A DNA stretch of 64,000 nt, taken from Nigrospora sphaerica. Its lineage: Eukaryota; Ascomycota; Sordariomycetes; Amphisphaeriales; Apiosporaceae. Below, one piece after another: positions 11,037 through 22,119 of this stretch. How positions within the stretch are numbered: position 1 is the stretch's first letter; the number at the start of each line of letters is the position of its first letter. The position numbers and the translations under genes are program-made. The notes beneath the pieces were generated by a model that had not been told where the DNA came from, searched no databases, and was given only the letters and a program-made list of their open reading frames with translations. The stretch spans positions 3,224,001 to 3,288,000 of the forward strand of contig JAGVVL010000001.1 of NCBI GenBank assembly GCA_018287875.1. Direction: 5' to 3'.

Positions 11037-11823
11037 AGTGCTGTACCGGCCGAATGCAGCCCGAACAGAGCGGGTTTGGGCGGCAACAATCCGGAAAGCC
11101 GTCGTCGCTGGTTTTTTTCGTTCAGGGTTGCCTGAACAAAGCGGATGAAGAAAGGCCGGAGATGACGTTTGTGCCGGGTTGGGTCACGGGCAGTTTTTTG
11201 GGGTTTTTTTCCTCTCCGAAGCTGGTGCAGCGCCTTCAATCGCGTCCAGGGTCCACGATACTGCTCCCGTGTAAGCCACGATCTCTGGGTGCTATATCGT
11301 CATGTAGGCCCGCATGCTCGGCTTGAGAGAGTTGACTCATCCTGTAAAAGTTCCCGGGTGGTGATGAAATTTTGGATGCACCCCATGGAACTTTTTAGCT
11401 TCACGCCCACGGCCCAGAAGCCCAGTAGCGGCCGCTTGAGGTGCCACGCTGGTTTCCAGCGCTGTCCAGGCGCCAGGATCAGCATCAGCCGCTGCCCGGT
11501 GGGGGACAGACCTTCAAGTCGGTCACAGCCGCTCGCTCATACTAATACACCCTCAGCTTCAGTCGGTGCCCCTTGAACCACTTAACAGAGCATCCATGTA
11601 CTAGCTAAGTGCTTGCGGATCATCTGGACTCGCCGTTAACAGGTCTTCCTCTTCTCCTCCCCATGTGGATGCCGGGTCCATTGCAACTTCGCCGTTGAGA
11701 CTGGGCGGCTGAAGCACCACCAATTGCGCGACCGACCAACCGACGACGACGACAACGACGCCGCCACCGCCCCAACATCGACGACTTCCAGGTCGCTATG
11801 CTGCCTCGAATAGCCAAGCCTCA
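11037..11823. other. Divergent intergenic region SUA5 / COG4
   Basis: A 787-bp shared upstream region. Its last 120 bp before COG4 are rich in GAC/CGA triplets (a GACGACGACAACGACG-type tract at about 11744-11761). I see no RNA gene and no convincing small ORF. Confidence 0.5.
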
Positions 11824-14289
11824 ATGACCGCCATCAACCACCCCAATGGCGACGCAGCGGCCGCCCGGCATAATGCGCCTCACCGCCTGAGCAGCAGCCC
11901 CTCGATCCGCGACGCCAGCTCCCCGGAGGACGTCCGCGCCGCCCTGGCCGCCCTGCACACGCGGGAGGCGTCCGTCTCGGGTCGCCTCGAGACATTGCTC
12001 TCGTCACAAGCCGATCTGTCGCGCGAGCTGGGCCGCCTGGATCTCCTGCGCGCCAATCTCGGCTCCCAGGTCATTGCGACCCGTTCCATCAGCAATGGCA
12101 TGCTCTCCTCGGCCGCCGAGACGGCCGGCCGGCTGTCCAATCGCGTCAAGCAGCTCGACCTCGAGAAGGAACGTGTGCAGCAGACCCTGCAAGTGGTCGA
12201 GCAGGTGGCCGAGCTGAAGGCTTGTGTGCACGGTGTCGTCGGATCCATGGGCGCTCCGCAGGACTGGGAGGCCGCCGCCGGGTACATGGCCCGGGCCGCC
12301 AAGGTGCCCGAGAGCGTGGCACGCGGCGGGTTCGCCGCCGCCATCGTGCCCAGCGTCGAGGTGCCCGACGCGCCCTGGGTAACGTTGGAGAACGCCAAGG
12401 AAAGCCTGTGCGGGCTGTTCCTGCGCGAGTTCGAGAAGGCGGCCCAGGAGGGCGACGGCACCAAGATCACGCGCTTCTTCAAGCTGTTCCCCCTGATAGG
12501 TCGTGCCGATGTCGGGCTGGACGTTTACGGCCGCTACGTCTGCACCGGCGTGGCCGGCACCGCGCGCCAGACGTTGAAGCAAGTCCCGGGCTCTGGCGGG
12601 CAGAACGACGGTTTCTTGTACGCCAACGCGCTCACCAAGTTGTTCGAGCATATCGCACAGATCGTCGAGGGCCACGGAGGACTGGTCGAGCGACATTACG
12701 GCGAAGGCAAGATGGTCAAGGTCATCGAGAGGCTGCAGATGGAGGCCGATGTCCAAGGCGGCATCATTCTGGATTCCTGGAGCGACGAAAGAGCGATCGA
12801 GAGGAAGATCACCGACGTCAGGAGTTATCCCTTTTCCTTCCTCGTGCAAAGCTTCCTCCAGCAACCCAAGGGCTTCACTGGTACCCCGAGGATGAACTCG
12901 CCAGCGGTGGGCAGCGGCACCAATGCGCGCAACAGCGAGGACGAGGGAGTCAACATGAAGGAGGTGGACGGTTTACTCAACGAGATGGCTCTCATGTTGG
13001 GGCGTTGGTCTCTTTACACCCGGTTTCTGGCCGGAAAGTGCAGAGTGAGTATTAGCAGAGAAAAAGGGGCACTGGGCCGTTTGACTGATTAATTCCAGGC
13101 ACCCGGGACAGATGCCGAGGCATCTCTGGCCATGCCAGAAGTCGTCGTCAAATCCAACCTTCAAAGGAAGATGCAAGAGAGGATCGTGGAGCCATACACA
13201 CAGATGTCGACTTTCTACTTTCGGCGGTCCGTCGAGAAGGCATTCCAGATGGACGAAGCGCCTCCAGGTTTGTCTCTCAACCTGAACAAACCCATCGACA
13301 GCGACCCTCCTTTCATCATATCCGCCGTCGACGATGTCATGTACATCGTCAGTGCCGTCATCCAGAAGTCCATCTCGACGGCGCAGCGAGACGTGGTCGG
13401 ACACGTGCTTCCTACGATAGGTCGTGTGCTGGGATCGGACTTTGTGGGTATGGTGCAGCGAAGGATGCGCGACGAGTCGTACCCCAAGCCGCTTGTCCAA
13501 GGGGGCTTCCCGCCGGAGGACAAGATTGTTGCCTTTATCGTTCTCATCAACACGCTGGACGTCGCTGTGGAGTACCTGTCGCGCATCATCTCAACCAGTT
13601 TGGGCCACTCGGATCAGGTCAACGGCGCAGCGGTTCCCAACCCGCTAGCGGCGGCGTTCCCTTTCGAGCACGATATCGCATTCGTGAGCGCGGCCTTGAA
13701 TACGCTGAACACGTCCTTCTCGGCCAAGGCGAACGAGCTTCTCGCCGAGGGGCTTCAGGTTCTCTTGGGCATGGTGGTCAAGCAGAGAATGCGGCCAGTC
13801 ATCGTGGAGACGTTCCGCGACGCTGATTATACCCTGACCGAGGATGAGCTGGCCGAGGTGGCACAGCAGGATGACGAGGCGGAAGAGGAAATGCTGGACC
13901 TTGTGCAGCGTCGGTTCGAACACGGCTGGAACGCGCTTATGAAACCGATTGAACGCTTGATGACAGCCAAGCCCTTCGGCACGTTGATGGCCGGCACGGC
14001 GCGGCATCTGGCCGCGGTTCTGGAGAAGAGAATATGGAGCTACAGCGGCAAGGCCAACGCGTACGGTGTGATCCGCATGGAACGGGACTTTTCGGGCATC
14101 GTGCGCGTGGTGGCCAAGGGCAACTACAGCGTCAGGGAGGTCTTTGCGAGGGTCACGCAGATACTCATGATTGCCAACATGGAGGAGGAGGAATGGGACG
14201 AGATCATGGCCGACGAAGAAGAAAGCGGTATGCAGTGGGTGTTGAACGAGGACGAGCGCCGCCGGGCCCGAAACCTGGTGAGGATATAG
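11824..14289 (+). CDS. COG4: Conserved oligomeric Golgi complex subunit 4 (COG4)
   Basis: Two exons, 11824-13044 and 13099-14289, with a 54-nt intron (AGA|GTGAGT...ATTCCAG), give 803 residues. The N-terminal part (about 30-125) is a heptad-rich helical region that fits the coiled-coil core of lobe A (LETLLSSQADLSRELGRLDLLR..., RVKQLDLEKERVQQTLQVV). The body carries the Cog4 family segments REFEKAAQEGDGTKITRFFK, LGRWSLYTRFLAGKCR and, in the C-terminal third, GTARHLAAVLEKRIWSY. The COG complex tethers intra-Golgi retrograde vesicles; Cog4 binds SNARE and Sly1-type SM proteins in known systems. The start is the first ATG. It runs divergently from SUA5. Confidence 0.92.
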
Positions 14290-14947
14290 CCGTCTGGCTT
14301 TCGCAGCTGGCGCAAATTAGAAGGCGGAGACCACTGTGGAAAGACACGTCTTCATGGGCCACACGCTCGGTTCCTGGGCTTTGGCTTGGCTGTGGTGCTC
14401 CGGGGCAGTTTCTCGGTACGCGCATACTGTAGGTTTGCAAGACATATTAAGGGAAGACACAGTCGAAACCACTATCAAACATGTGTTGTCGGCCATCAAG
14501 TAGCAAGGCTTACGCGGACGAACTGGCGACCTTGACTACGGGTCAGTTATGCCACGGACGAACATTCTGTCCCCTGCGAAGTAGAGTGAAGGGTGAAGAA
14601 TATCTGGCCGGCAGGCCCCTTGAGCGGAAGCCCATCGGAGACACATAGCTTCAATACCTTCAATCCCATATATGATGTACTTGCTATGTACTTACCCCAG
14701 GCCCAATTGGAGTGAGTGCCTGTCTGCACGGATTCTCATGAGCCCCACTGTAAAGATCCCTAGGCCGGTCGCTCTTCCATTCATTCAACCTCTTAGCGGA
14801 ACTCAACGCGCCGCCGTCCATTGTCTCTAGCCCAGGCCAGGCCGGATCGATTTCTTGTCATTAGCAAAACCCATCATTCGTACCGACTTGCTCGCCCAGC
14901 GCCGCGGCCCCTCGTCCCCGTCTTGCCATCTGCTCCGCCGGCCCACG
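14290..14947. other. Intergenic stretch COG4 to THOC7-like gene
   Basis: A tandem gene pair. This 658-bp gap shows only short, unsupported frames and no RNA gene. An in-frame ATG at 14855 could extend the downstream protein by 31 residues, but the added segment looks random. Confidence 0.5.
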
Positions 14948-16030
14948 ATGGCCCCGTCCTACGAGCTCCTCGACCAGCGCGAGGAAGATGAACTGCACAA
15001 GAACCGCCTTCTTAATATCGAGGCTCGCCCCTTCCAGCGACTTACCAAACACCTGGCCCTCGCCAAGCTCAGCGCCTCGAAGCTGCCTACGCCGCCGCCC
15101 GAGAGCGAGGGGTCGGCAGCGGCTACTGATGCGGCCGAGGGCGGCAGCGGCGGCGCGGCGGCGTCGTACATGGCGCAGCTGCACCGCGACCCGGCGACGC
15201 TCAAGGAGGACATCCAGCTCGAGTTCGCCGTGTTCGACAGCACCGTGACGCGGCTCCAGTTCATGGCGACGTCCAACGAGAAGGAGCGCGAGCGGTACGC
15301 GCGTGATCGCGAGCGCATCCTGGCCACCATGGAGAGCGTGCGGGCGTCCAACGCGCAGCTGCGCGTGCAGCTCGACGAGGCGCGCGCGACGCTGGCGCAG
15401 CGCCGCAAGTTTGACGAGCTCGCCGACCGCATCACGGGCAACCGCATGCTGCGGCCGCGCGCCGAGCAGGACGTCAACCTGGCCAAGCTGGCCGAGGAGT
15501 GCGAGGAGCTGCAGCGCGAGAGCGAGACATACGGGCTTACGTGGCGCGAGCGCAAGGAGCAATTCGACAAGCTCGTCGGCGAGGGCGTCAACCTGCTCAA
15601 GCTCATCCGCGACGAGAAGGAGGAGGTCGAGCGCCGCGAGGGCATGGACGAGGACGCCGACGAGGACGCCGCCGACGCCACCCCCGGCAAGCCCGCCAGC
15701 CAGAGCGGCAACGCGACGCCCGCGCGCCCCGGCGAGGGCGCCACCCCCCGGCCCGCCAGCCCCGGCGCAGGCGACACGCTCAAGCCCCGCCTCGACGTGA
15801 GCGGTAATACCTTCTCCCGCGGCGGGAGCCAGGCCCCGAGCGTGCGGGCGGGCAGCCAGAACGGACACAAGGACGACGAGCCGGAAGAGGGCGAGGACGT
15901 AGAGATGGGCGAAACGGCCGACTCGACACAGGCCGCCGACACACCGGCGGCCGAGAGCTACAAAGAGGGAACACCACAGATCAACGTCGAGGCGCCCACG
16001 GGGGCCGACGACAAGATGGACACTACATGA
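14948..16030 (+). CDS. THO complex subunit 7-like protein (THOC7/Mft1 family)
   Basis: A single exon encodes 360 residues. The N-terminal half (about 5-235) is helical and rich in charged heptads: REEDELHKNRLLNIE, QLEFAVFDSTVTRLQFMA, RDRERILATMESVRASNAQL, then QRRKFDELADRI and a helix ending RKEQFDKLVGEGVNLL. This order fits the Tho7 family, including the conserved R-rKFDeLA-I segment. The last 125 residues are Ala/Pro/Gly/acidic low complexity with TP and SP sites. THO couples transcription elongation to mRNA export. Start: the ATG at 14948 gives MAPSYELLDQ, and I prefer it to the one at 14855. The family assignment is good but based on a short signature in a coiled-coil protein. Confidence 0.75.
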   Translation: MAPSYELLDQREEDELHKNRLLNIEARPFQRLTKHLALAKLSASKLPTPPPESEGSAAATDAAEGGSGGAAASYMAQLHRDPATLKEDIQLEFAVFDSTVTRLQFMATSNEKERERYARDRERILATMESVRASNAQLRVQLDEARATLAQRRKFDELADRITGNRMLRPRAEQDVNLAKLAEECEELQRESETYGLTWRERKEQFDKLVGEGVNLLKLIRDEKEEVERREGMDEDADEDAADATPGKPASQSGNATPARPGEGATPRPASPGAGDTLKPRLDVSGNTFSRGGSQAPSVRAGSQNGHKDDEPEEGEDVEMGETADSTQAADTPAAESYKEGTPQINVEAPTGADDKMDTT

Positions 16031-16380
16031 GCAGGCAGGTTGCGGCGGCTGGGCGTCCAAGCCCGAGGGCCACTGGGCCGAGGATGATAGAGCTGATACC
16101 CTTGGGGCCCCGAATACGGCATAACAGAAAGAACTTGTGATGAATACATCAACCGCGTTTCCTCGCCAGCCAACGTCTAATCACTCGCATGTCTTTTATT
16201 TTTTTGGTTGGTATTATCGTAGGCAGGCCTGGTCGCCGTCCTCTCACCGCACGCTCTGGCGGTGGTAGCATCATTGCCGGCTTGTTCTCCCGCTCCCCCG
16301 CATGGAGGCGAGAGACTGGGGTCGCGATGCGCATGCCGGGCCCTTTCCGTCCCTGGACCGTCCAATCCCCCCTCCCCTTT
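16031..16380. other. Convergent intergenic stretch
   Basis: These are the 3' flanks of the THOC7-like gene and the tubulin cofactor A gene. Nothing else is recognisable. Confidence 0.5.
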
Positions 16381-16931
16381 TCACTCCTCCTTGGGAGCCG
16401 AGGCGAGTACCTCCTTGGCCTTGGCTAGCTCATCGGCCGGGGCGCCTTCGCCCTCGGCGGTGGCAATCTGCTCCTCGAGCCGGGCCACGGCCTCGGCGAT
16501 GCGCGTCTTGAGGGGGCCGAAGACGGCCCTGGTTTCCTCGGCGGCTTTTTGCTGCGAGCGGCCGCCGCCCAACCCCCGGGCACCATGTCAGCCGGCTTGT
16601 TTGTGTAATGAGAAACCTAACGTGAAAGAGAGATGTATATTCTCTTTTTCCTTTTTCTCCTACCAACACCCACGCACACATACACACACACGCACACAGA
16701 GCTCTCCCCCTTCCCGTTCCCGCGGGAGCTGGGTTGTATAGTGGGTTGGCTTACCTCCTGCTTCACCATGAACTCGGCGTTGCCGTCCGTGTTCCGTCCC
16801 TCGCGTACGTCGCCCTCGAGCTTGGCCACGCGGTCCGTCTGCGCCGCCAGCTCCTTCTGGTAGTACTTTTCCTCCTGCACGAGGCGCGACACGGCCTGGG
16901 TGGCGATCTTGAGGGGCGAGGGAGCCGGCAT
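16381..16931 (-). CDS. Tubulin-specific chaperone A (tubulin-folding cofactor A, Rbl2)
   Basis: Two exons, 16931-16755 and 16551-16381, are separated by a 203-nt intron (GAG|GTAAGC...GCTCGCAG), giving 115 residues, the normal family length. Visible family features are LKIATQAVSRLVQEEKYYQKE at the N-terminus, MVKQEQKAAEETRAVFGPLK across the splice junction, and the third helix ARLEEQIATAEGE. The protein is a three-helix bundle that captures quasi-native beta-tubulin during tubulin folding. The intron is long for this window and holds an imperfect (CA)n tract at about 16671-16700. The gene is divergent from GRG-1 over 1.9 kb. Confidence 0.92.
16671..16700. repeat. Imperfect (CA)n microsatellite inside the cofactor A intron
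   Basis: A run of cac/aca dinucleotides with single-base interruptions sits in the middle of the 203-nt intron, next to a pyrimidine-rich stretch. Confidence 0.75.
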
Positions 16932-18835
16932 CGCGGAAGGTGGGTGTCGGTGCGCGCTTGCGTAAGGTAGGTGCTGCCTATGCCGGCCGGTAATGCTTCG
17001 GGGGGTCGGCGTGTTATTCGCGTAGCGGGCGGGTTGTTGGGCAACGTTTCGGCGAGGGGCAAGGGCGGCTCGTGAGGCGATTCGGACTCGCAGGTGCCTG
17101 GCCTTGCTTGCTGCTGCTTGGGTAATGGCGGGGCGGACTTGGCCCATTTGGTGGGGTCCAAGAGGGGGGGGGGGGAGGTACATGCTGGGAGCTCCAGCTA
17201 AGCTCTTGGCTCCTAGCATTTGTGAGAAGTATCCCGTTAACTTGGCCGATCTAGCTGGGCCCACGCTGCCCCCAGCGAGTTGCAGCTTAGATACAATCCG
17301 AGAGAAGGTACCTGCATCGAGAATTAGCCGGTAAATCACAGAGTACAAGGTACTACGTAGATAGCAACGCGGCTTAGTCCACGTCCGGGGAGCCGGACCC
17401 GGGGCGGGTCACCAATCGGTCTGGCCTTCGATCCTTTGCCGTCTCCTGCCGATTCCAATGAAGCGGCACCGAACTAATACGCACATTCCGTAACTAGCCA
17501 TTTGTCCGCCTGCCACCTCGGATTGCCCCCTCGATCGCGATGACGGTTGTTACCCCTATACGTCGCCATCGTGGCCTCCCCTCGTCTCAACCTTCCTCAA
17601 CGCGCCAGCCCGAGGCAGCATGGGTCAGCTGCCTGCTTCCTTGGTCCGCTTGATCCCCCCAACGGGGCCCTGCTTCTCTCCCCCCCCCCCCCCACCCCAT
17701 GAGTGCTCCCCATCTCGAAGGTTTTCCCATGGTTCCTTCATGCCTAACCTACGTTATGTACACCGTAATTGAGGCAATGGGAAAGTTAGACCTGCCTACG
17801 AACCAGACATCCCTGTAGGCTGTAGGGAGTGCTGCAGCACCTCCGGCTCGCCAGTTTCCGTCTCAGCTGAGGACGATCTTGAGCTATGCCGGTGTGCCAA
17901 CGTATGCCCGTCATCTCGATCGTCGCCCTCTTCCACTCCACGCGCTTGTAGTCGTAAGATCTGGCTACCCCGCGGACGGCGGAGGCGGGCGTATGGGGCG
18001 GGATGTGGGCACCATAGATCCGGATCCCCCCTCGTGCCGCGGCTGGCCCAGCGAGACAGTAGGCGGCTGGATAGGTACCTACAGGCCACCCATGTAGTTG
18101 ATCTCCTCAGCCCCCTTGTGCCCAGCTTACACACTACCTTAGCTGGCCGTCTAGCACGAGGGGGGCGATGTGAACGGCTTCCCGCCGTCCACCAACCTGA
18201 GGTCAGCCCTACTTGACTACCGACGCGGCCTACGTCACTCGCCCAATAGACGTAATCGTACAACATACCGGGCGGCTTTGGTAGCCCCAGGCCAGAAGGG
18301 TCGGCCCATCCCCCGCGTCCCCATAGCAAAGGCCTCCCGCCGGGGAAGGTTTCAGACAGAGTTCACGTGGTAGACCTATACACCTGCGGGCCAAGGATAC
18401 AGCTTGCCAAAGGGGGCAACCCGCCCTTGCATGGCTCGATCCGGGCCTGGCCGCTCGCGATGATATCATCGCTCCTGCCTTTTTGTCCTCGCAAGGCTCA
18501 GCCGCCATCCAGCGCCTAGCCCGGTCAACCATGGTAGTTGCGAGTTGCAGGAAGGGGCACGATAGACAGCGCCGCTTCTTTGTGCGAGTTGTCGATGCCG
18601 CTTACCATGCCCATCTGTCCAGGGCTCCTCCGCATGTGACCGTCCTGCTGCTTGGCTTCCCGGCATATAACTACCAGACTGTTCCCACGACTCTTCTCAT
18701 TTTCATCTCATCATCAACAATCATCTTCACCTACTCATCTGCCTCTGACTCTCGGTTCAGCCTCCCAGCAACAAACCTGCCCAGCCCACTTCACTTGCAC
18801 ACATACTCAAACAAACCCCTCCACCTTCCACCACA
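16932..18835. other. Long divergent upstream region, cofactor A / GRG-1
   Basis: A 1.9-kb stretch without a supported gene. It contains homopolymer runs (G at about 17165-17175, C14 at 17680-17693), a perfect 10-bp palindrome TAGGTACCTA at 18072-18081 and three AGGGG pentamers at 18159, 18411 and 18553. AGGGG is the stress-response-element core of fungi. The size suits the heavily regulated GRG-1 class gene. Open frames here are short and lack domains. Confidence 0.5.
18665..18670 (+). promoter_or_regulatory. TATA-like element of GRG-1
   Basis: ATATAA lies 166 bp before the GRG-1 start. It is followed by a long CT/CA-rich leader (18676-18835), the usual look of a strongly expressed filamentous-fungal promoter and 5' untranslated region. 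Confidence 0.5.
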
Positions 18836-19051
18836 ATGGACAAGCTCAACAACGCTGCCAACTACGTCGCCGAGACCGTCCAGGGAGCCGTGTCTACCGG
18901 TTCCAAGGAGGGGAACAAATCTGTTGCCAAGGACGGGAATGTCAGTGTCGGCACGCGCGTTTCGGCCGCCAAGGATGCCCTCGGCGACAAGATCGATGAG
19001 ACGTCTCACAACAACGCCGCCGAGTTGCACAAGCAGGCGGCCAAGCACTAA
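18836..19051 (+). CDS. grg-1: Glucose-repressible/clock-controlled small protein (GRG-1/CCG-1 family)
   Basis: A single exon encodes 71 residues. The sequence begins MDKLNNAANYVAETVQGAVS, has the family core KEGNKSVAKDGNVSVGTRVS AAKDALGDK (split here only for length) and ends AAELHKQAAKH. The composition is hydrophilic, Ala/Lys/Asn-rich and without cysteine or a membrane segment. This closely matches Neurospora GRG-1/CCG-1, whose transcript rises on glucose depletion and is under circadian control; the biochemical function is unknown. The preceding leader is CT/CA-rich with a TATA-like box, consistent with strong regulated expression. The start is the only suitable ATG. Confidence 0.93.
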   Translation: MDKLNNAANYVAETVQGAVSTGSKEGNKSVAKDGNVSVGTRVSAAKDALGDKIDETSHNNAAELHKQAAKH

Positions 19052-19856
19052 ATTGCGTCCCACCGCCGCCAACTAGGCGCGTGAACCCGCCACATGCCGA
19101 AGTCCGGGCCAGAGATGGCCATTCGGCCCACATGACGGCGTCGGCTGCGGGTAGGGAGCATCGCTACAGCGCCGCCGGGGCGCAGGTGCGAGCAAGGGGA
19201 ACATCAACTCGGTGGGAGGCATAATCATGGCCCTCGTCTCCTTACCATATCATACCTAGATACTCAATAATACCGAGTCGGTGGCCCTGAATGTTGGAAT
19301 GCACCCTGTCCCGTGATACCATGGTAGCTTTCGCTAATATCCAATCAAGTAAAAAACCCAAGGGTAGACACGGGCTCAACGTGTTAGTGAGCATCTCGGG
19401 TGTCTTCTTACGTGGGTGTTAATGTTAATTGACCTGAGTGGTGTGCGTCGTCATTATAAAAGCCGTGAAGATGGACGAGCATAGTAGAACCAAGCTGTTT
19501 CGCAAGGTAGCGCAAGTCAAAGAACTTGAGGTTACATTCCATCGTAGCGGACGGGTGCGTGGTCAAAATATCAAGCCACGAGTTGTCCCGTTATCCAGGA
19601 TGCATTTTGGAGGCTGATGGGAGGTAATAAGTGGCCCAGCGCAAAAGGCGAGCTGCGGGATGCTGCAAGTCGATAAGATAAGAGAGTTGCCGGGCTGGTC
19701 CTTGTCGCCATGCATACCTTGTACGTCGGCGATTATTAGAAATCATCTGCCACCCGTCATCACATCGCATCTTCGCGCATACCACGACGTGCTCTTTTTT
19801 TTTTTTCTTTCCCGATTGATTTCCCGCGTCCACATCCCAGTCACACGCCAGTCGCC
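19052..19856. other. Intergenic stretch GRG-1 to COX17
   Basis: An 805-bp gap. It contains the GRG-1 3' flank, a more AT-rich segment around 19250-19460 and a T/C-rich tract (about 19791-19813) just before COX17. No supported gene. Confidence 0.5.
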
Positions 19857-20252
19857 ATGGCCTCGCAATCCGCCTCGATGCGTGAGTGCAAAACGGCCTC
19901 CACCTGCCGCCCGTCCCTACATTCTGACCATTGCGCCCCCGGCTCAACAGCTTCCCTCGCCCCCAAGCCCGAGGCGAAACCCGCCGCCGTGGCCTCGGAT
20001 GCCGCTTCCAAGCCCAAGGTCTGCGCCGAACCCTCCCACCGCAATGCGCAACGTCCCTACCCTCTTCCGAGACCGGAAAGCTGACAAAGGACGACGCTCG
20101 AACAAGCACAGCCCTGCTGCGTGTGCAAGGACGAGAAGTCGACCCGCGACGAGTGTATGCTGTTCTCCAAGGCTGCCGACCCCGTCGCCGACTGCAAATC
20201 CACCATTGAGCGCTACCGAACCTGTATGGCGAGCTTTGGCTTCCAGGTATGA
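19857..20252 (+). CDS. COX17: Cytochrome c oxidase copper chaperone COX17
   Basis: Three exons: 19857-19881, 19951-20018 and 20112-20252, giving 77 residues. Exon 3 encodes the whole functional part: KPCCVCKDEKSTRDEC (copper-binding CCxC and the first CX9C), then CKSTIERYRTC (second CX9C), ending GFQV. The twin CX9C pairs are the Mia40 import/oxidation signature. The protein carries Cu(I) in the mitochondrial intermembrane space to Sco1 and Cox11. The N-terminal extension is Ala/Pro/Lys-rich and variable. The second intron uses a weak donor (AAG|GTCTGC) but has a good CTGAC branch site and CACAG acceptor, and joins KPK to PCCVC exactly as in yeast. Exon 1 is the least certain part. Confidence 0.9.
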
Positions 20253-20554
20253 GCGAGCCAATCGAACGGGCATGGGCAGGAATGTTTTCGGGGGGTGTGA
20301 CGCATCGCCGATTGCCGCTGCATCATGAACCCTCCCCGCCGCTCGCACTCACACACGCTCTCTCCCTCTCTCCCTTTTTTCTCTCTCTTCAGTGTATTAT
20401 ACTACGACATAAACCGTCTCCCCATGTTTATACTGCGAATGGATGCTGGACACGCGCCGGCAGGGCATTGGGCGGCGTTACAGGTTCCCGGGCAGGAAGC
20501 AGTCCAAAAAACCCAATACAAACTCTCCCCACCACCTCGGCTGCTACTTACCCA
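20253..20554. other. Convergent intergenic stretch COX17 / SDR
   Basis: These are the 3' flanks of COX17 and the SDR gene, with a CT-rich tract at about 20356-20391. Nothing else is seen. Confidence 0.5.
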
Positions 20555-21620
20555 CTAGGTATAGACGATGCCGCCGTCCACCACCTGTGTCTGGCCGGTG
20601 ATGAAGTCGCTGTCGCTGCTGGCCAGAAAGCTGACGTGCCGGGCTACGTCCTCGGGCACGCTCTCGCGCCGTAGGGCCGTGGCCCGGATGGCCGTCACCC
20701 GTGGCGGCGCCTCGCCCCCCGGCTCGCCGGGCAGCAGCTTCGCGAAGTGGGCGTCGATCACGTCCCACATGGCGGTGCCCACGATGCCCGGCGCGTACGC
20801 GTTCACCGTGATGTGGTGCGGCGCTATCTCCAACGCGTAGGCGTGCGTGAGACCCCGGACCGCCCACTTGCTGGCCGAGTAGTGCGACTGCAGCAGGCCC
20901 GGCTTGAAGGCGGCAATGGAGGCGGCGCCGATGAGCTTCCCAGGATCCTCGGGCCCGCACGTGCCCTGCTGAATCATCTGCTTAGCCGCCACGTCGTAAC
21001 AGTTGCGCAAACCGAACACGTTGACGGCGAACATGCGCTCGAAGTCGGCCTCGGTAACTTCCAAGACCGGTTTGAGCTGCATGATGGCGGCATTGGCCAC
21101 CCTGCGAGCTCCCTCCCGTCAGCTTCTCCTCTCCAGTTGTGGGCGGCCCTCCGGGACTGTCTCGGGTGCGCGCGGCTTACATGGTCTTCAGAGGCCCCAG
21201 TTTCTCGACGGCGGTCTGGACCATGCGCGCCACCTGTTCCCTCTGGGAGACGTCGGCCAAGGCAACGCAGGCCTTGCCGCCCATGGCCTCGATCTCCTCG
21301 GCCACGCGGCCACAACCTTCCTCATTGGCGGCCACATCGTTGATGCAGACGTTATAGCCGTCGGCGGCCAGGCGCAAGGCGACGGCCCTGCCGATGCCCC
21401 GACTAGACCCTGTGACAATGGCGCTCTGGCCCCGGACGGAGCGGCGCTGGTGCGAGTAGGAGCGGCTTTGGTTGCGTTGCGAGGGGAGCCCGGACGACCC
21501 GAGGTAGGGTCGTATGCGTACACAAGGCGAGCTCCGAAGCTGGCGGGCGCAGGCGTGCTTTAGCCCCTCCATCGTCCAACCAATGGGTGCGGCGTTCATG
21601 ATGGCAAGAAGCGTTCGCAT
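20555..21620 (-). CDS. Short-chain dehydrogenase/reductase (diacetyl-reductase/FabG-like)
   Basis: Two exons, 21620-21181 and 21101-20555, are joined across a 79-nt intron (AT|GTAAGC...GCTCGCAG), giving 328 residues. The NAD(P) site is TGSSRGIG (70-77), then the family NAA segment (VANAA). The catalytic residues are Ser208, Tyr221 and Lys225 (S-x12-Y-x3-K), and the C-terminus is FITGQTQVVDGGIVYT. The first 65 residues precede the Rossmann fold and are basic with few acidic residues, like a mitochondrial presequence. The substrate is not determinable; the closest look is to acetoin/butanediol and 3-oxoacyl reductases. Start: the ATG at 21620. A TATATAA box 57-67 bp upstream supports this start region. 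Confidence 0.85.
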
Positions 21621-21678
21621 CACAGGATCTCAACTGACCTTCGCCTCTCCGCACCGGGGACGAGAATTCGAAGGAACC

Positions 21679-21687
21679 TTATATAAG
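21679..21687 (-). promoter_or_regulatory. TATA box of the SDR gene
   Basis: CTTATATAA, read on the minus strand, lies about 60 bp before the chosen ATG at 21620. This implies a short leader. Confidence 0.55.
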
Positions 21688-22026
21688 ACGCGAACGGTGT
21701 TGCCGGAAATACAGGACTGCCTGGGGCGCGTGGATGCCTCCCCCGCAATGTGGAGGCCCCCCTCCTATTCTCTCCTCCACCCCCACCCCATCGGGGGATC
21801 AATGAAGCGAGCTCGACGACGTGGTTCTCCTCCTATACGTAAACCCTCCAGATGCACACCTCCCTGTAATGCAAGGCGTCCTGGTCTCCAAGTAGACGAT
21901 AGCGCCATGCTTCCCTCGTACCGGAAGCTCCAGGGATAAGGACATGGCGAACGAGCTACTTGTTAGGATAGAAGAGGCGCAAAAAGGGTATTCCCGGTCT
22001 GCGAGCTGAAGGGAGAGAAGAAGGGC

Positions 22027-22030
22027 AAAA
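22027..22030 (-). terminator. RNA polymerase III terminator of tRNA-Gly
   Basis: A TTTT run on the minus strand begins 19 nt after the tRNA 3' end and is the first oligo-T after the gene. Confidence 0.65.
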
Positions 22031-22048
22031 GTATAGTCATGAAGACAA

Positions 22049-22119
22049 TGCATCAGCCGCGAATCGAACGCGGGGCCCATCGATGGCAACGATGGATTTT
22101 ACCACTAAACCACTGATGC
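22049..22119 (-). tRNA. tRNA-Gly (anticodon GCC)
   Basis: A 71-nt gene without an intron. The acceptor stem GCATCAG pairs with CTGATGC, with discriminator A. The D arm carries GGTTTAGTGGTAAAAT (A box). The anticodon stem CATCG/CGATG has loop TTGCCAT and anticodon GCC. The T arm CCGCG-TTCGATT-CGCGG matches the B box. Every stem pairs, so the gene looks functional. It decodes GGC/GGU glycine codons. It stands alone between the SDR and secreted-protein genes. Confidence 0.97.

Larger units (their letters stand above)
21621..22048. other. Intergenic stretch between SDR start and tRNA-Gly
   Basis: Upstream region of the SDR gene, with its TATA box, plus the tRNA 3' flank. No supported open frame. 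Confidence 0.5.

Noticed and set aside
14861..16060. 399-codon minus-strand frame
   Set aside because: Antisense shadow of the THOC7-like gene. It is Leu/Arg/Ala-rich with no domain.
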